The notes below the pieces were generated by a model, which did no database searches, was not told where the DNA came from, and saw only the letters and a program-made list of their open reading frames with translations. Below are positions 32,999 through 41,482 of a stretch of DNA of 54,320 nucleotides, piece after piece. Location: positions 1-54,320 of the forward strand of contig JAZLHR010000026.1 of the NCBI GenBank assembly GCA_045616945.1, given 5' to 3'. The stretch comes from UBA6987 sp045616945. Lineage in GTDB: Bacteria > Bacillota > Clostridia > Lachnospirales > Lachnospiraceae. Within the stretch, counting starts at the first letter, position 1, and each line of letters starts with the position of its first letter. Position numbers and translations under genes: made by a program.

Positions 32999-34489
32999 AT
33001 GGAATTTTCATCTGTTTTTTTTCTGGAAATATTTTTGCCCGCTTCCCTGCTCGTATATTATCTGTTAAGCCGACTGCGAAGCACGGAGGTCTGCAATGTC
33101 TGGCTGCTGGCTGTCAGCCTGCTGTACTATGCCTGGAGCGGTTTTGCCGCCCTCGGACTGTTTATCTGCTTTCTCGGGGTGAACTACGGAGCCGGACTGC
33201 TGATAGAACGGGCACGGCTTTCCCGCAGGGAAAACGCAGGCCGCCGCGCAGGATGGATCGCGGGCGCGGCCGTTTCGGCCGATCTGCTGCTGCTCATCTT
33301 TTATAAATATTTCCCGATGCTGAAGGGTCTGGCTGCGCTCGTTTCCTCCGGCAATTCAATCTCCGAGGTCATGCAGTCGCTTCTCCGCTCCGATGCTTCC
33401 TCCCTGGAGCAGTTCCGGACACTTTCCCTCCCGCTCGCCGTTTCCTTCCTCACCTTCCAGGCAATTTCCTATCTGGCCGATGTCGCCGGAGGGAAAACAC
33501 CGGCCTGCCGGAGACCGGACCGTTTTGCCCTGTATATGTCCTTTTTCCCTCAATTAACACAGGGGCCGATCATGCGTTACGGGGAGCTGGGGTCGCAGAT
33601 TGTCCGGCGGGAACATTCCGCCGAAAATATCCGCAGCGGTCTCCGGCGCTTCTGCTTCGGTCTCGGAAAAAAGGTCCTGATAGCGGATATCCTCGCGAAA
33701 ACCGCAGACCAGATCTGGGAAATCAAGCACTATGCCGATATGGGCAGCCGGATCGCCTGGTTCGGTATTTTCCTGTACACCTTACAGATCTATTTTGATT
33801 TTTCCGCCTATTCGGACATGGCTGTCGGGATCGGGCGGCTGTTCGGATTTCGCATCAGCGAGAATTTCAATATGCCTTATACTTCCCTTTCCGTCAGGGA
33901 TTTCTGGCGGCGCTGGCATATGACGCTTTCCTTCTGGTTCCGCGATTATCTCTATATTCCGCTCGGCGGCAGCCGCTGCGGCACGGTGCGGGGATGCCTG
34001 AATCTTCTGCTGGTCTTTGCGGCCACCGGCATCTGGCACGGGGCCAATCTGACATTCTGGGTATGGGGCCTCTATTTTGCCCTGCTGGTGATCGCCGAAA
34101 AACTGTTCCTCGGCAAATGGCTGGAAAAAAATCCCGTTAAGCTTCTTAACCGGCTGTACAGTTTTTTCCTGGTCATGATGGGCTGGGTCCTCTTCCGCGC
34201 CGACAGCCTGCAGAGAGCCGGAGACTATTTTTCACAGCTGTTCTCTATGAAAGCCTCCCCGCTCGGCTACAGCGTGCTCAGTTATCTGAATCCGGAACTG
34301 CTTCCGGCGCTCGCGGCAGGCATCCTTATCGGATTTTTCCCGCGCAGCCTGCGGAAATTTACAGAGAATCATTCCGAAAAAACCTGGTTTCTGGTCACGG
34401 ACAGCCTGCTGCAGCTCATCGTATTGGCTGTATCGCTTGTCTTCCTGATCAGCGGCTCCTTTAAGCCATCCATTTACGGCAGATTTTAG
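32999..34489 (+). CDS. MBOAT-family O-acyltransferase (AlgI/DltB-like)
   Basis: A 496-residue membrane-bound O-acyltransferase with about ten hydrophobic segments. Diagnostic segments: FLTFQAISYLADV, QLTQGPIMRY, the DFWRRWHMTLSFWFRDYLYIPLGGSR block and the catalytic histidine in ATGIWHGANLTFWVWGLYF. In the AlgI group such proteins pass acetyl groups across the membrane for polysaccharide acylation. AGAGG is upstream. The next gene, 11 bases later, encodes the AlgX/AlgJ-like partner. The acceptor glycan is unknown. Confidence 0.93.
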   Translation: MEFSSVFFLEIFLPASLLVYYLLSRLRSTEVCNVWLLAVSLLYYAWSGFAALGLFICFLGVNYGAGLLIERARLSRRENAGRRAGWIAGAAVSADLLLLIFYKYFPMLKGLAALVSSGNSISEVMQSLLRSDASSLEQFRTLSLPLAVSFLTFQAISYLADVAGGKTPACRRPDRFALYMSFFPQLTQGPIMRYGELGSQIVRREHSAENIRSGLRRFCFGLGKKVLIADILAKTADQIWEIKHYADMGSRIAWFGIFLYTLQIYFDFSAYSDMAVGIGRLFGFRISENFNMPYTSLSVRDFWRRWHMTLSFWFRDYLYIPLGGSRCGTVRGCLNLLLVFAATGIWHGANLTFWVWGLYFALLVIAEKLFLGKWLEKNPVKLLNRLYSFFLVMMGWVLFRADSLQRAGDYFSQLFSMKASPLGYSVLSYLNPELLPALAAGILIGFFPRSLRKFTENHSEKTWFLVTDSLLQLIVLAVSLVFLISGSFKPSIYGRF

Positions 34490-34500
34490 GAGGCCCCGTT

Positions 34501-35919
34501 ATGAAAAAAATCATCACATATCTGACTGCTTTCTTCTGTTTTCTGATCGTATCGGCGCCCTGGGTGCTCCAGCTGCTTTACGGAGACGCGAGCCTGGACA
34601 AGGCGGAAGGCAATCTCGGAGAACGCGGAGAGCTCGCGGAATATCCCGAAAGCTTTTCCGACACCTATCTCCTCTCCCTCGGCGACGCCTACCGCGACCA
34701 TTCACCGGCCCGCGGCAGGATCATTCTGTGGAAAAACAATATTTCGCAGAAAAGCGAGGCGGCTTTCCGTGATTCCGTTATAGCAAAGCTGACGCAGCTC
34801 CTGATGAAGCCGACGCAGCCCTCCCGGGAAACAGATCCGACGCCTGCCGAAACGGAAGCCGGAACGCTTCCCGAAAGCAGCACGGAGAATGACCCCGCCG
34901 ACCCCCATCACTATGTGCTTATCCGCACGCAGGAAGCCGACGAAACGCATTACGGCTACGAACAGTATTACTGCCCGCACTGCCGGAAATACCGCTACGA
35001 TTTCACCGCCGAAAAAACGACCTCGACCGCGCCGTTGGTGGTCCAATACAGCGGGGACGTGATCCTGGGGCGCAATCATTGGCTGTTCTACCGGCATTCC
35101 ACAGACGATTATACCGGGAGCAATCTCTTATCGCCGGAAGCCCTTTCCGCCTGGCAGAACACCTTTGAGCAGCTGCAGAAGAAATGCGATGAAAGGGGCA
35201 TTCGCCTGGTCATTCTGGAAGCCCCGAATAAAAATGTCGTTTACCGGGAATATTTCCCGACCAATCTGACCCCGGGGAATCCCACGCGGGCGATGCAGCT
35301 TCGTCAGGCCCTGAAAGACAGTCCCGTCATCTTCCTGTACCCGCTGGAGGCTGAACGGGAGGCCGCCCGCTATTACGATTCGTATTATATGATGGACACC
35401 CATTGGAACGAATACGGTGCCCTCACCGCCATTCAGGAGGTTTACAAAACGCTCGGCCTGCCTGCCGAATCCATAGAGGACTGGGAGACTGAGCTTGAGA
35501 TCAATCAAAACGGCGATCTTTCCCTGATGACCGGCCTGCATCCGCTCTACGAAACGCCGATCATCCGCTACCATTCCTCCGTCAAAAACGAATTCTTCGG
35601 AATTCCCGATAATGCCGTGACCGCCGGCGATCCCGAAGAATGCTGCTTCTATACCTCCGATTCGGAAAATTCTCAAAAAATAATGGTAGTCGGTGATTCT
35701 TACCGAAATCAGACAAAAAGGATCTTCTCCCGGGACTTTGCCAAGGCGTCCTTTTTCCACTGCGACGAGCTGAAGGACCGCAGTCACGAATCCTTCCGGC
35801 AGCTGTGTCTGTCTTTGGATGAGCTGGGCGAGGGCGATGTTCTTCTGCTGATTTCCGTAGAACGCTTTGCGGACAACCTTCCCCAAGCCGCACAAAGTCT
35901 CATAGAACTGATGTCATAA
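34501..35919 (+). CDS. AlgX/AlgJ-like (DHHW-type) extracellular acetyltransferase
   Basis: A 472-residue protein with an N-terminal signal-anchor (about residues 4-26) and an extracellular SGNH-like catalytic domain. Motifs: GRNHWLFYRHS (190-200), DTHWN (299-303) and GDSY (398-401), giving a Ser400, His301, Asp299 set as in AlgJ/AlgX. Between anchor and domain lies a Thr/Pro/Glu-rich linker and an inserted segment with CPHC (Cys158, Cys161), resembling half of a zinc ribbon, which I do not know from AlgX. It likely attaches acetyl groups delivered by the MBOAT protein to a surface polysaccharide. AGGAGG precedes the ATG. Confidence 0.85.
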   Translation: MKKIITYLTAFFCFLIVSAPWVLQLLYGDASLDKAEGNLGERGELAEYPESFSDTYLLSLGDAYRDHSPARGRIILWKNNISQKSEAAFRDSVIAKLTQLLMKPTQPSRETDPTPAETEAGTLPESSTENDPADPHHYVLIRTQEADETHYGYEQYYCPHCRKYRYDFTAEKTTSTAPLVVQYSGDVILGRNHWLFYRHSTDDYTGSNLLSPEALSAWQNTFEQLQKKCDERGIRLVILEAPNKNVVYREYFPTNLTPGNPTRAMQLRQALKDSPVIFLYPLEAEREAARYYDSYYMMDTHWNEYGALTAIQEVYKTLGLPAESIEDWETELEINQNGDLSLMTGLHPLYETPIIRYHSSVKNEFFGIPDNAVTAGDPEECCFYTSDSENSQKIMVVGDSYRNQTKRIFSRDFAKASFFHCDELKDRSHESFRQLCLSLDELGEGDVLLLISVERFADNLPQAAQSLIELMS

Positions 35920-35958
35920 AGAACGGACGTCATAACACGGCTGCGCGGCAGCAAAAAG

Positions 35959-35990
35959 CAAGGAAGGGCTTTTCGGCCCTTCCTTGTCGA
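35959..35990 (-). terminator. Bidirectional terminator between AlgX-like and M20 genes
   Basis: An 11-bp perfect stem (35959-35969 with 35976-35986) with a 6-base loop. The minus strand has CTTTTTG right after the stem. The plus strand has only a weaker T run. It probably ends both converging transcripts. Confidence 0.75.
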
Positions 35991-36019
35991 TTTTCGGGGC
36001 GGATGCCGGGCGGCCCGCC

Positions 36020-37429
36020 TTATTTTTTATATCGGAGCGTCACGCTTCCGTCTTCGTTGTAGCTGACGGCTTCTCCGTTGAACTCGATCCGGTCTACCTC
36101 ATCCAGGAATGCCTTCACGGATGCGAAGGGAGGCTTATGTCCGGCCACGATCTTCTTTGCCTCAGCTGCTTCGTTTTCCAAAAGCAGGAACAGCAGCTCT
36201 GTCTGTACCTTTGCGGAGGTCACACATGCCAGCTCAGGATCCTCAATATAATAATCCGTTCCGTGGCCGTGACCGACGGCACCGCCGATATGCGGATGCG
36301 ACGCAGGCATCACGCAGCTGATATCGCCCATATCGCTGCAGCCGGTCGTCCAGCGATTGGTAATGGCAACATCCTCTTCCGGCAGGAACTTTCTGCCGGC
36401 CTGTGCGAAGAGCTCATTCAGCGTTTCGTCGTTTTCACGGGGCGCATAGCCGCTCATGTCATGGATCTCCAGGCCGCAGCCCATGGCAGCCGCCGCACCG
36501 GCAAACGCGCGGTTGATCTTTTCATTGGCCTTGACAGTCGCTTCCACCGTTGCACCGCGGACATACGATTCCACCGTTACCCGGGAAGGAATGGCATTTA
36601 CCACCGAACCGCCGGCGGTAATGATCGGATGGAAACGGATATAATCCTTTTCCAGGAAGGTCTCACGCAGGGCATTGGCTGTACTCAAAGCCGCATTGGC
36701 AGCATACAGCGCATTGATGCCCGCATGAGGCGCACCGCCCGCATGAGAGCTCTTGCCGATAAAGGACTGCTCTTTTACGATGCAGCCGTCGGAGCCGGGC
36801 GTCATGGTCAGCTTTCTGCCGCCGCCGGTATGGATCATAAAGGCCAGATTGCAGTCATCCAGCAGACCGCGGTACAGCAGCTCCTGCTTTCCGCCGAAAT
36901 AGCGGATCACGCCCTGTTCCTTCAGCTTGCGGCGGAATTCCAGTTCGATCAATTCCTCGGCAGGCACCGCGATCAGGCGGATGCTGCCGGACAGGCCATC
37001 CAGGGCCCCGGGAGCCGACAAAGCGATCGCTACGCCGAGCAGGCCCGCACTCTGGCAGTTATGGCCGCAGGCATGGACGGCGCCCGTTTCCTTATCACAT
37101 CCGGGATGGTCGGTAATGACGAGCGAATCCAGCTCGCCGAATACGGCCACGCGGGGGCCGGGTCTGCCGGTCTCAAAATCCACATAAAAGCCGGGGATCT
37201 TTTCAAACACGCGGTCCTGTCCGTCCGCCGCGCTCTGCACGGCCACGGAAGCGGGAATGCGGTCGAATTCGTGCGGCTGCAGGCCGAGCGCCTCATACTG
37301 AGCCTTCAGGTAGGCGTGGGCCTTCCATTCCTTGTAGCCGGGCTCCGGGTTGTTCCACAGAAAACGCTCCGCGTCCAGAACCATCTGTTTTTTCTCATCC
37401 AGCTTGCGAAATACTGCTTCCTTGTTCAT
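36020..37429 (-). CDS. M20-family amidohydrolase (AbgB-like)
   Basis: A 469-residue zinc peptidase/amidohydrolase of the M20D group. It has VHACGHNCQSAGLLG (metal ligands His and Cys-region), VPAEELIELE (catalytic Glu pair), a dimerisation lid in the middle and the C-terminal ligand block HPHIGGAVGHGHGTDYY. It most resembles AbgB, the p-aminobenzoyl-glutamate hydrolase subunit. No AbgA partner is adjacent. The start at 37429 has GAGGAG upstream. A frame extension to 37471 lacks a good RBS. Upstream neighbours are a cytidylate-kinase-like gene and a permease that may import its substrate. Confidence 0.88.
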   Translation of the reverse strand: MNKEAVFRKLDEKKQMVLDAERFLWNNPEPGYKEWKAHAYLKAQYEALGLQPHEFDRIPASVAVQSAADGQDRVFEKIPGFYVDFETGRPGPRVAVFGELDSLVITDHPGCDKETGAVHACGHNCQSAGLLGVAIALSAPGALDGLSGSIRLIAVPAEELIELEFRRKLKEQGVIRYFGGKQELLYRGLLDDCNLAFMIHTGGGRKLTMTPGSDGCIVKEQSFIGKSSHAGGAPHAGINALYAANAALSTANALRETFLEKDYIRFHPIITAGGSVVNAIPSRVTVESYVRGATVEATVKANEKINRAFAGAAAAMGCGLEIHDMSGYAPRENDETLNELFAQAGRKFLPEEDVAITNRWTTGCSDMGDISCVMPASHPHIGGAVGHGHGTDYYIEDPELACVTSAKVQTELLFLLLENEAAEAKKIVAGHKPPFASVKAFLDEVDRIEFNGEAVSYNEDGSVTLRYKK

Positions 37430-37497
37430 GTTATTATCTCCTCTCCGACCGTTCCCGGCTCGGTTTTTCATTCACTTTGTTTTTCCGGCGGAACCCT

Positions 37498-38118
37498 TCA
37501 GGCTTCTTCCGCTTCACAGGCCTCCAGATAGGCCCGGATGGTCCGTACGGCGCCCTCCACGCCTACCAGATCGGAGTGGACGCACAGATGATAGTTCTGG
37601 CTGTTCCCCCATTTTCTGCCGGTATAATGTTCGTAATACATCCGCCGCGCCTTGTTGACGTCGCGGATGTATTTTTCCATCTGCGCATCGGAATAATCCG
37701 CCTTTTCCGGGGCCATGGCGCGCTTCCGGCGGATCTTGTAGGGCATACTGGCCGCAATGAAGATATTGATGCTTCCCTGCTCCTGCAGCACGGCATCCGC
37801 GCAGCGTCCGACCAGCACGCAGGGGCCGGCCTCCGCCAGCTTGCGGATCGCTTCGCATTGGTGAAGATAGATCCCGTCCGAAATAGAGGGATTGTAGCGG
37901 AAGGACGCGAAATTCATGCGCGTCATCACCCCGCCGCCGAGCATATGGATGCCTTCTTCGTTCTTTTCCACGAAGGAGGGGTCCATCCCGCCCTTTTCGG
38001 CCACCAGCGTGATCAGCTCCTTGTCATAAAAGGGCACGCCCAGTTCTTCCGCCAGCCGGATGCCGATCTCCCGGCCTCCGCTTCCGTATTCACGTCCGAT
38101 GGTAATGATGTGCTTCAT
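37498..38118 (-). CDS. Cytidylate kinase-like family protein
   Basis: A 206-residue P-loop protein starting MKHIITIGREYGSGGREIGIRLAEELG, a form of Walker A typical of the cytidylate-kinase-like family common in Clostridia. It also has PFYDKELI and CVLVGRCADAVL. The authentic function of this family is not established and it differs from housekeeping Cmk. The ATG at 38118 follows GGAGG at slightly long spacing. It is located 68 bases before the M20 gene and 63 bases after the permease gene, apparently in one operon. Confidence 0.85.
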   Translation of the reverse strand: MKHIITIGREYGSGGREIGIRLAEELGVPFYDKELITLVAEKGGMDPSFVEKNEEGIHMLGGGVMTRMNFASFRYNPSISDGIYLHQCEAIRKLAEAGPCVLVGRCADAVLQEQGSINIFIAASMPYKIRRKRAMAPEKADYSDAQMEKYIRDVNKARRMYYEHYTGRKWGNSQNYHLCVHSDLVGVEGAVRTIRAYLEACEAEEA

Positions 38119-38181
38119 GCGAATTCTGCCTCCTGTCTGCATCGTCTGCGGCCTTCGCCGCCGGTACGGCACGTATAAAAA

Positions 38182-39291
38182 TCAAATGAAAAACAGCTTT
38201 GCCGCCAATGTCATCACCGCCAGAAAGATCACGTTGAGCAGGGTGAACAGCAGCAGATATTGTTTGGTGTGGCCCGGATTCAGCGTCCGGAAATGGCTGA
38301 ACGTGATCAGGCTCGCCAGGGAGGAGATCAATGTGCCCGTTCCGCCGATATTGACGCCCAGCAGCAATTCCCTGTAATTGTCCGTGAAGCGGGACAGCAG
38401 GATGGCGCTGGGAACATTGCTGATAAACTGGCAGGAAAGCTCCGAGACCAGCAATGTACTCTTCTGAAGCAGCCCCTCCATCAGATTTTTCACAGCAGGG
38501 ATGCGCGACATATTGCCGGAGAAAATGAAGAACAGAGTAAAGGTTCCCAGCAGCGCGTAATCGACCTGTGCCAGGGCCCGGCGGTCGGCAAACCAAAGTA
38601 CGACCGGGATCAGGATCAGGCCGATCCAGTACGGGACCAGACGGAATACGATCAGCAGAGAAAAGGCAAAAAGCACCAGATACAGTACCGTCCGGCTGCG
38701 GCTGAGCCGATAGTTGGAGCTGTCCCGCAGCGCCAGCTGCTTTTTCGGAAGCAGGAAGCATGCCAGCGTGAGCATCAGGATAGCCAGAACGAAGGGCCGC
38801 CACATAATGCCCATGAACTCGCCCGTCGGGATCGAAAAATACGAATACAGATACAGATTCTGCGGATTCCCGAAGGGGGTCAGCATCCCGCCCAGATTGG
38901 CGGAAATATTCTGTAAAATGAACACATACGCCATGTGCGCGTGGTTATCCGTCGCGGACAGAGCGAAAAATCCCAGCGGCAGGAACGTGATCAGGGCCAT
39001 GTCGTTCGCGATCAGCATGGAGCCGATAAAGGTGATGTAAACGAGCGCCAGTGCCAGCACGCGCAGATTTCCCGTCATAATGACGATCTTATGTGCTACG
39101 GTACTGAAAAATTTGATATCCTTGAGCGCCGCGATCACCGCCAGCGTCAGAAAAAGGCAGGTAAGGGTCCGCAGATCCAGATAACCGAGATATTCCCCAT
39201 CCGGCGGAATGATGCACGCGGTCACGGCTGCCGCCAGCGCCGCCGCGCAGAGGACTGTATTTGCTTTCAGAAAGCCAAGAACCTTCTTCAA
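38182..39291 (-). CDS. SLC13/ArsB/CitMHS-type anion permease
   Basis: A 369-residue secondary transporter of the ion-transporter superfamily with ten or so hydrophobic segments. The repeated hairpin motifs are visible: ANDMALITFLPLG in the first half with NISANLGGMLTPFGNPQNLYLY, and the mirrored ISNVPSAILLSRFTDNYRELLLGVNIGGTGTLISSLASL in the second. Relatives carry dicarboxylates, arsenite or Na+/H+. The start is probably TTG at 39291 with AAGGAT upstream. It may feed the amidohydrolase encoded downstream, or be functionally separate. Confidence 0.85.
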   Translation of the reverse strand: MKKVLGFLKANTVLCAAALAAAVTACIIPPDGEYLGYLDLRTLTCLFLTLAVIAALKDIKFFSTVAHKIVIMTGNLRVLALALVYITFIGSMLIANDMALITFLPLGFFALSATDNHAHMAYVFILQNISANLGGMLTPFGNPQNLYLYSYFSIPTGEFMGIMWRPFVLAILMLTLACFLLPKKQLALRDSSNYRLSRSRTVLYLVLFAFSLLIVFRLVPYWIGLILIPVVLWFADRRALAQVDYALLGTFTLFFIFSGNMSRIPAVKNLMEGLLQKSTLLVSELSCQFISNVPSAILLSRFTDNYRELLLGVNIGGTGTLISSLASLITFSHFRTLNPGHTKQYLLLFTLLNVIFLAVMTLAAKLFFI

Positions 39292-39391
39292 TTCCGTATC
39301 CTTCTTTGCTACGCAAAAGATGCCGCACCGCAGACCGGTGCGCGCTCATTATAAGATAGCCGCTGCCGCCTTGCAAGTGCTGCCTGCGCAA

Positions 39392-39434
39392 AAACGGCAA
39401 AACAGGCGGAGCCGTCCGTGCGGACCGCCCCTGT
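39392..39434 (-). terminator. Terminator after the MtaD-like gene
   Basis: ACAGG-GGCGG (39425-39434 region) pairs with CCGCCTGT (39402-39409 region) on the minus strand with a small bulge. Two T runs follow. Confidence 0.5.
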
Positions 39435-39439
39435 GCCTG

Positions 39440-40735
39440 TCAGACCATGCCGCCCAGGATCCTGCAGCGGGCTTTTTCGCAGGCAGCGGCAGCCTTTTCG
39501 ATATCGATGGTCGGATATTCGCCGTCCCGGTAAAGCACCTTCCCGTCGACCATCGTCAGGACCACATCCGTCCCCTGCGCCGAATATACCAGATTGTTCA
39601 GAAGATGATGGACCGGCTGCATGTAGACCCTGTTCAGATCGAGCACCGTCAGATCCGCCCGGAAGCCTTCCCTGATCAGGCCGCAGTCCGGCCTTCCCTG
39701 GCCGAGCGCCCCGGCACGGGAAGCCGCGTACAGCGTTTCCTTCGTCGTCATCAGCGTGGGATCCGAGCCGATCCCCTTCTGCAGAAGGTTGAAGAAACGC
39801 ATTTCCTCGATCATATTGAGATTATTGTTGCTGGCGACACTGTCGGTGCCGATGCCCACATTGACCCCGGCAGCCAGCATCTTCGCGGCAGGCGAAACAC
39901 CGCTCGCCAGCTTGAGATTGCTTTTCGGATTGGCGGCGACCGTCACATTTTTTTCTTTCAGAACGGCAATGTCCCCGTCATCCACATGCACGCAGTGTGC
40001 CGCGACTGTCGGAACATCAAAGACGCCGCACTCCGCCAGATACCGCACCGGGCTCTTTCCGCCGTGACGTGCGCGGCAGTCCGCGACCTCTCCCGCGGTC
40101 TCGGAAACATGGATATGCATGGAGGAACCGGCCTTTCCCGCCGCCTCCGCCATTTCCCGGACCACCTTTTCCGTGGTCGTATATTCGGAGTGGAGGGAAA
40201 ATTCCGCACGGATCCGCCCGCCATCCGCACCGTCAAATTCGGCAATGCTTTCCAGTACCTCCCGGTACTGCGGCATATCGTAATAGCTCGCCTGCGGGTC
40301 AAAGCAGCTCACGCAGCGGGAAATATTTCCCTTGACGCCGGTATCGAGGAAGGCGCGGCAGAGCGGCTTCTGCGAAAGATACATTTCCGAGGAGGAACCG
40401 ATCCCGAAGCGAAGCATTTCCGCGATCCCCATCACGGCCCCGTAATAGATATCTTCGTCGGTCAGACCGGCTTCAAAAGGGAATATCTTGTTGTTCAGCC
40501 AATCCATCAGCGGCAGATTTTCCCCGTAGCCGCGCATCAAAAACATCGGCAGGTGGCTGTGGAGATTGCAGAACGCAGGCATCAGCAGCCCGCCGGCACC
40601 GACATATACTTCGCCGAAATCCTCCTGCGGCGCCGTATCTCCGATGTAAGCGATCCTGCCGTCCTTCACTCCGACAAAGCAGTGCTCCCGCACATCATAA
40701 TTTTCGTCAAGTATGGTAATATCCCGGAATAACAT
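39440..40735 (-). CDS. Amidohydrolase, 5-methylthioadenosine/S-adenosylhomocysteine deaminase-like
   Basis: A 431-residue metal-dependent amidohydrolase of the MtaD/Atz/TrzN group. Metal and catalytic motifs in order: MPAFCNLHSHLPMFLMRG, HIHVSET (His ligand), AAHCVHVDDGD (His ligand) and GTDSVASNNNLNMIEEM (Asp ligand). The composite N- and C-terminal beta domain ends with VLYRDGEYPTIDIE. Such enzymes deaminate adenosine-type nucleosides, but group members vary (guanine, s-triazines). GGGGGACGG precedes the ATG. It is probably monocistronic. Confidence 0.88.
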   Translation of the reverse strand: MLFRDITILDENYDVREHCFVGVKDGRIAYIGDTAPQEDFGEVYVGAGGLLMPAFCNLHSHLPMFLMRGYGENLPLMDWLNNKIFPFEAGLTDEDIYYGAVMGIAEMLRFGIGSSSEMYLSQKPLCRAFLDTGVKGNISRCVSCFDPQASYYDMPQYREVLESIAEFDGADGGRIRAEFSLHSEYTTTEKVVREMAEAAGKAGSSMHIHVSETAGEVADCRARHGGKSPVRYLAECGVFDVPTVAAHCVHVDDGDIAVLKEKNVTVAANPKSNLKLASGVSPAAKMLAAGVNVGIGTDSVASNNNLNMIEEMRFFNLLQKGIGSDPTLMTTKETLYAASRAGALGQGRPDCGLIREGFRADLTVLDLNRVYMQPVHHLLNNLVYSAQGTDVVLTMVDGKVLYRDGEYPTIDIEKAAAACEKARCRILGGMV

Positions 40736-40772
40736 ATCCGTCCCCCTGTCCGAGCCCGCGGGCTCCGGTCTT

Positions 40773-41480
40773 TTATACGATTTCCTCTATATAGGACACA
40801 TAGTCCAGGCTGCGCAGTGCCTCGATGATCTCTTTGTGTGTCTTGTATTTTTTCAGTTCCTCGCTCTGGATCACCAGAGATATGCTGAATACGCTGAGGC
40901 CGGAATTCAAATACGCCGGGTTGGATTCGATATCGTCTATCATCATTCCCAGGCGGCGGACCGTCTGTACGAAATCCTGCAGATCACTGCGGTTTTTGAG
41001 TTCCAGATGGACTTCGAAATGATTCGAGCGGTTTTTCAGGTATTTCTCGAAGCGGGGGAAGAACTCAAAGCAGACGAAAAGCGCCGCAAAGGCGAACAGC
41101 GCCACGGTATATAGGCCGGCGCCCAGTGCCAGACCGATCAGAGAGCAGGTCCAGAGCCCCGCGGAGGTGGTGATCCCCTTGATCTGCCCCTTGGAACTGA
41201 ACAGGATGGAATTCCCGCTCAGGGTGGAGGCCGCGACCACGGCCGCCGCGGAAATAAGAGGCAGCCTAGTTCCCAGCCAGCAATCCAGCAGCATGGATAT
41301 CACCGAAGCCAGCGTCACAATCATAAAAGTCCGCAATCCGGCGGAATGGCGCTTGCTCGAACGCTCATATCCGATCACGGCGGACAGTACGATCCCCAGC
41401 AGGATCCGCAGTGCCGCACTCGCCATACACAATTCCGACGCCCAGTTTCCGAGCAGTTCTCCGATATAATCCTTCGGCAT
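40773..41480 (-). CDS. MgtC/SapB-family membrane protein
   Basis: A 235-residue protein with an N-terminal MgtC domain: LRILLGIVLSAVIGYERSSKRHSAGLRTFMIVTLASVISML carries the conserved Gly-Glu-Arg and Gly-Leu-Arg-Thr motifs, followed by GLWTCSLIGLALGAGLY. The C-terminal 80 residues form a soluble ACT-like or coiled domain (EVHLELKNRSDLQDFVQTVR). Family members act in Mg2+ limitation and in ATP synthase or membrane-potential control. It starts 3 bases after the antiporter stop, and its Shine-Dalgarno lies inside the antiporter's last codons, so the two are coupled. Confidence 0.9.
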   Translation of the reverse strand: MPKDYIGELLGNWASELCMASAALRILLGIVLSAVIGYERSSKRHSAGLRTFMIVTLASVISMLLDCWLGTRLPLISAAAVVAASTLSGNSILFSSKGQIKGITTSAGLWTCSLIGLALGAGLYTVALFAFAALFVCFEFFPRFEKYLKNRSNHFEVHLELKNRSDLQDFVQTVRRLGMMIDDIESNPAYLNSGLSVFSISLVIQSEELKKYKTHKEIIEALRSLDYVSYIEEIV

Positions 41481-41482
41481 TT

